DNA of 22,812 bases. It comes from Bacteroidales bacterium UBA1176. GTDB taxonomy: Bacteria; Bacteroidota; Bacteroidia; Bacteroidales; WCHB1-69. The notes beneath the pieces are model-generated. The model searched no databases. It had not been told where the DNA came from and was given only the letters and a program-made list of their open reading frames with translations. The stretch lies in contig DBYW01000028.1 of assembly GCA_002311645.1 (NCBI GenBank), positions 7,534 to 30,345 of the forward strand, read 5' to 3'. Each line of letters opens with the position of its first letter. The stretch's first letter is position 1. Positions 21,613 to 22,812 of this stretch are shown in pieces. The position numbers and the translations under genes were made by a program.

Positions 21613-21640
21613 GGGTGCGACGCAGGAAAGCGTCGCACCC
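21613..21640. repeat. GC-rich perfect hairpin, REP-like
   Basis: GGGTGCGACGC (21613-21623) and GCGTCGCACCC (21630-21640) form an 11-bp perfect inverted repeat with loop AGGAAA. It lies 8 bp beyond the stop codon of the minus-strand T9SS-cargo gene. No T-run follows on either strand, so intrinsic termination is doubtful. The compact GC-rich form suggests a repetitive extragenic palindrome or transcript-stabilising hairpin. Confidence 0.6.
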
Positions 21641-21648
21641 TGGCAGCG

Positions 21649-22812
21649 CTACCTCGTCACGACAACTTTCCGCGCAGGGCGGTCGCCGACTTTGACGACA
21701 TAAACACCGGGAGCGAGTCCGCGGTCGCCAACCCGACGGCCTTCCATGTTGAATACGCTCACTGTGCAATTTTCACAGCCCTCGACAATGATATTGCCGT
21801 TTAGACTCTTGATGGTGACATCCTCCATGTCATGTTCGTTGATGCCGGTGTCGTCACCGCCGGAACCGCTGACATAGCAGTTCCCTTCAAAATAGGAAGT
21901 GCCGTCGCTGACGTTGTTGCCAGTGGCGAGCGATGGCGTTGAGGGGGCGGAGATGAAGGTGGATGAGCCGCCGCCACCGGGGCCGCCACCGGGGCCGCCG
22001 CCAGGACCACCGCCAGTGCTGATGGAGGGTGTATAAAACGCCACGGCGTTGTCGCCGTAAGTCACGGTGTACCAGTTGTTTCCGCTGACAGATGAAGTCT
22101 GGATATAGGGTTGGTTGATGGAGCTGCCGTTTTCGATGCCTCCCACAGCGATGATGACGCCGCCGTTGATGTAGATTCTCTTCTGCTCTTCGCTGTTGGC
22201 GTCGAGCGCCAACTCGGGTGAACGTGAGCCGATGGCGTAAACAAGTCCACCATTGATGTAAAGGTTGCCATTGGCATCCATGCCGTCGTTGTTGTTGGAG
22301 CGGGAATAGATATAACCATTGGTGATGGTCATATCCCGCGCCGAATTGATGCCGTCATCGTAAGCGTTGACATAGACTTCGCCCCCCGTTATATCCAACG
22401 TGTTCTTGCTCTCGATGCCTTCGCCATTGCGGCCAGTGGTGGTCACTTTTATGTTGCCACCGCTGATGACCAGGCCGCCGCTGTATGTGTAGCTGTTGCC
22501 CACCTGCGTCTTCAAACCGGCTTTGATGCCCTTGGGCGACGAGTAGTAGTCGCTGTTTATGTGGTCGGTGTTGCCAGTATAGTTGGTGTTTTCCGTCGTG
22601 CCGTTGTTATAATATAGGCCGCCGCTGGTGGAAATGGTGATGTCGCCGCCGCTGATGGTCATCACACTGTCGCACTTCATGCCCTTGCCGCCCGAACCGG
22701 TGGAGGTCAGGTCCAGGGTGCCGCCACTGATGTTGATGTCACCGTCGGCGCTTATTCCGCAGGCCGCTTTGGTTTCCAAATCATCTTCATCCCAAGCACC
22801 TTTGCCACTGGT
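21649..22812 (-). CDS. T9SS-exported beta-helix-like carbohydrate-binding protein (partial, runs off the right edge)
   Basis: 387 C-terminal residues are visible and the frame is open to the window edge. The main part is a run of short repeats built on [IV]xISGGx[IVL] and GI.....[IML]xI turns (INISGGTLDLTSTG, TISGGDITIS, VISGGNIKVTTTGRNGEGIE, DITGGEVYVNAYDDGINS, YINGGLVYAIGS), the look of the Cthe_2159 beta-helix carbohydrate-binding family; the first member described binds polygalacturonate-type glycans. A Gly/Pro linker (GGGP repeats, DNA about 21968-22017) follows, then a short stretch and a T9SS type A sorting domain at the end (VSVFNMEGRRVGD, LAPGVYVVKVG, KVVVTR). It is presumably displayed on the cell surface. 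The signal peptide lies outside the window. Ligand specificity is inferred from the family only. Confidence 0.85.
   Translation of the reverse strand, partial: TSGKGAWDEDDLETKAACGISADGDINISGGTLDLTSTGSGGKGMKCDSVMTISGGDITISTSGGLYYNNGTTENTNYTGNTDHINSDYYSSPKGIKAGLKTQVGNSYTYSGGLVISGGNIKVTTTGRNGEGIESKNTLDITGGEVYVNAYDDGINSARDMTITNGYIYSRSNNNDGMDANGNLYINGGLVYAIGSRSPELALDANSEEQKRIYINGGVIIAVGGIENGSSINQPYIQTSSVSGNNWYTVTYGDNAVAFYTPSISTGGGPGGGPGGGPGGGGSSTFISAPSTPSLATGNNVSDGTSYFEGNCYVSGSGGDDTGINEHDMEDVTIKSLNGNIIVEGCENCTVSVFNMEGRRVGDRGLAPGVYVVKVGDRPARKVVVTR

Noticed and set aside
21968..22017. GC-rich short tandem repeat as a separate DNA element
   Set aside because: It encodes the GGGP linker of the T9SS-cargo protein in frame, which explains it.
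1..22812. CRISPR array, insertion sequence, prophage or toxin-antitoxin module
   Set aside because: I saw no regularly spaced direct repeats, transposase or integrase motifs, phage genes or toxin-antitoxin pair on either strand.

Overview
The window reads as chromosomal DNA of a Bacteroidales-type member of the Bacteroidota, near 50% GC by eye. Evidence: secreted proteins ending in type IX secretion (T9SS) C-terminal sorting domains (1911-3746, 3812-6193, 21649-22812); a TonB-dependent receptor with a carboxypeptidase-regulatory-like N-terminus; a pair of acyltransferases resembling the glycine-lipid enzymes GlsA and GlsB; and repeated TAnnTTTG boxes, the -7 element of Bacteroidetes promoters, upstream of many genes. 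The genus cannot be decided from the sequence.

Layout. 1-1367 (minus): crotonase and the first two thirds of a 3-hydroxybutyryl-CoA dehydrogenase, two consecutive steps of butyryl-CoA formation. 1368-1910: an intergenic palindromic repeat, tRNA-Met(CAT) and its terminator. 1911-6193 (plus): two paralogous large secreted proteins that share an N-terminal module but carry different T9SS sorting domains. 6245-8505 (plus): a lipoprotein of the glutaminyl cyclase/M28 family overlapping an aspartate kinase. 8534-10615 (minus): a remnant of an outer-membrane efflux protein, then glsB-like and glsA-like genes read from tandem promoters. 10793-13244 (plus): promoter, a 16-codon signal-peptide-like ORF and a TonB-dependent receptor. 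13437-15747 (plus): a GT4 glycosyltransferase overlapping a secreted esterase. 15785-17258: a YdeI-family protein and a TM1586-type nitroreductase, each with its own promoter. 17391-19373: a 3'-truncated PheC-like solute-binding lipoprotein, a queuosine-precursor transporter, overlapping msrA, and an AraC half-domain remnant. 19625-21403: two NTF2-like proteins, one cytoplasmic and one exported, followed by an AraC regulator whose promoter lies inside a perfect 12-bp inverted repeat. 21427-22812 (minus): a second AraC half-domain remnant, a GC-rich hairpin and a partial T9SS-exported beta-helix-like carbohydrate-binding protein.

Themes. Five proteins with an apparent signal peptidase I signal all place Gln right after the predicted cleavage site, and the window also encodes the enzyme family that cyclises such Gln to pyroglutamate. 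At least four gene remnants (efflux protein, PheC-like protein, two AraC ends) sit between intact operons, so the region looks repeatedly rearranged. I see no CRISPR array, insertion sequence, phage or obvious defence system. The least explained unit is the NTF2-like pair plus AraC regulator and its two flanking AraC ends.
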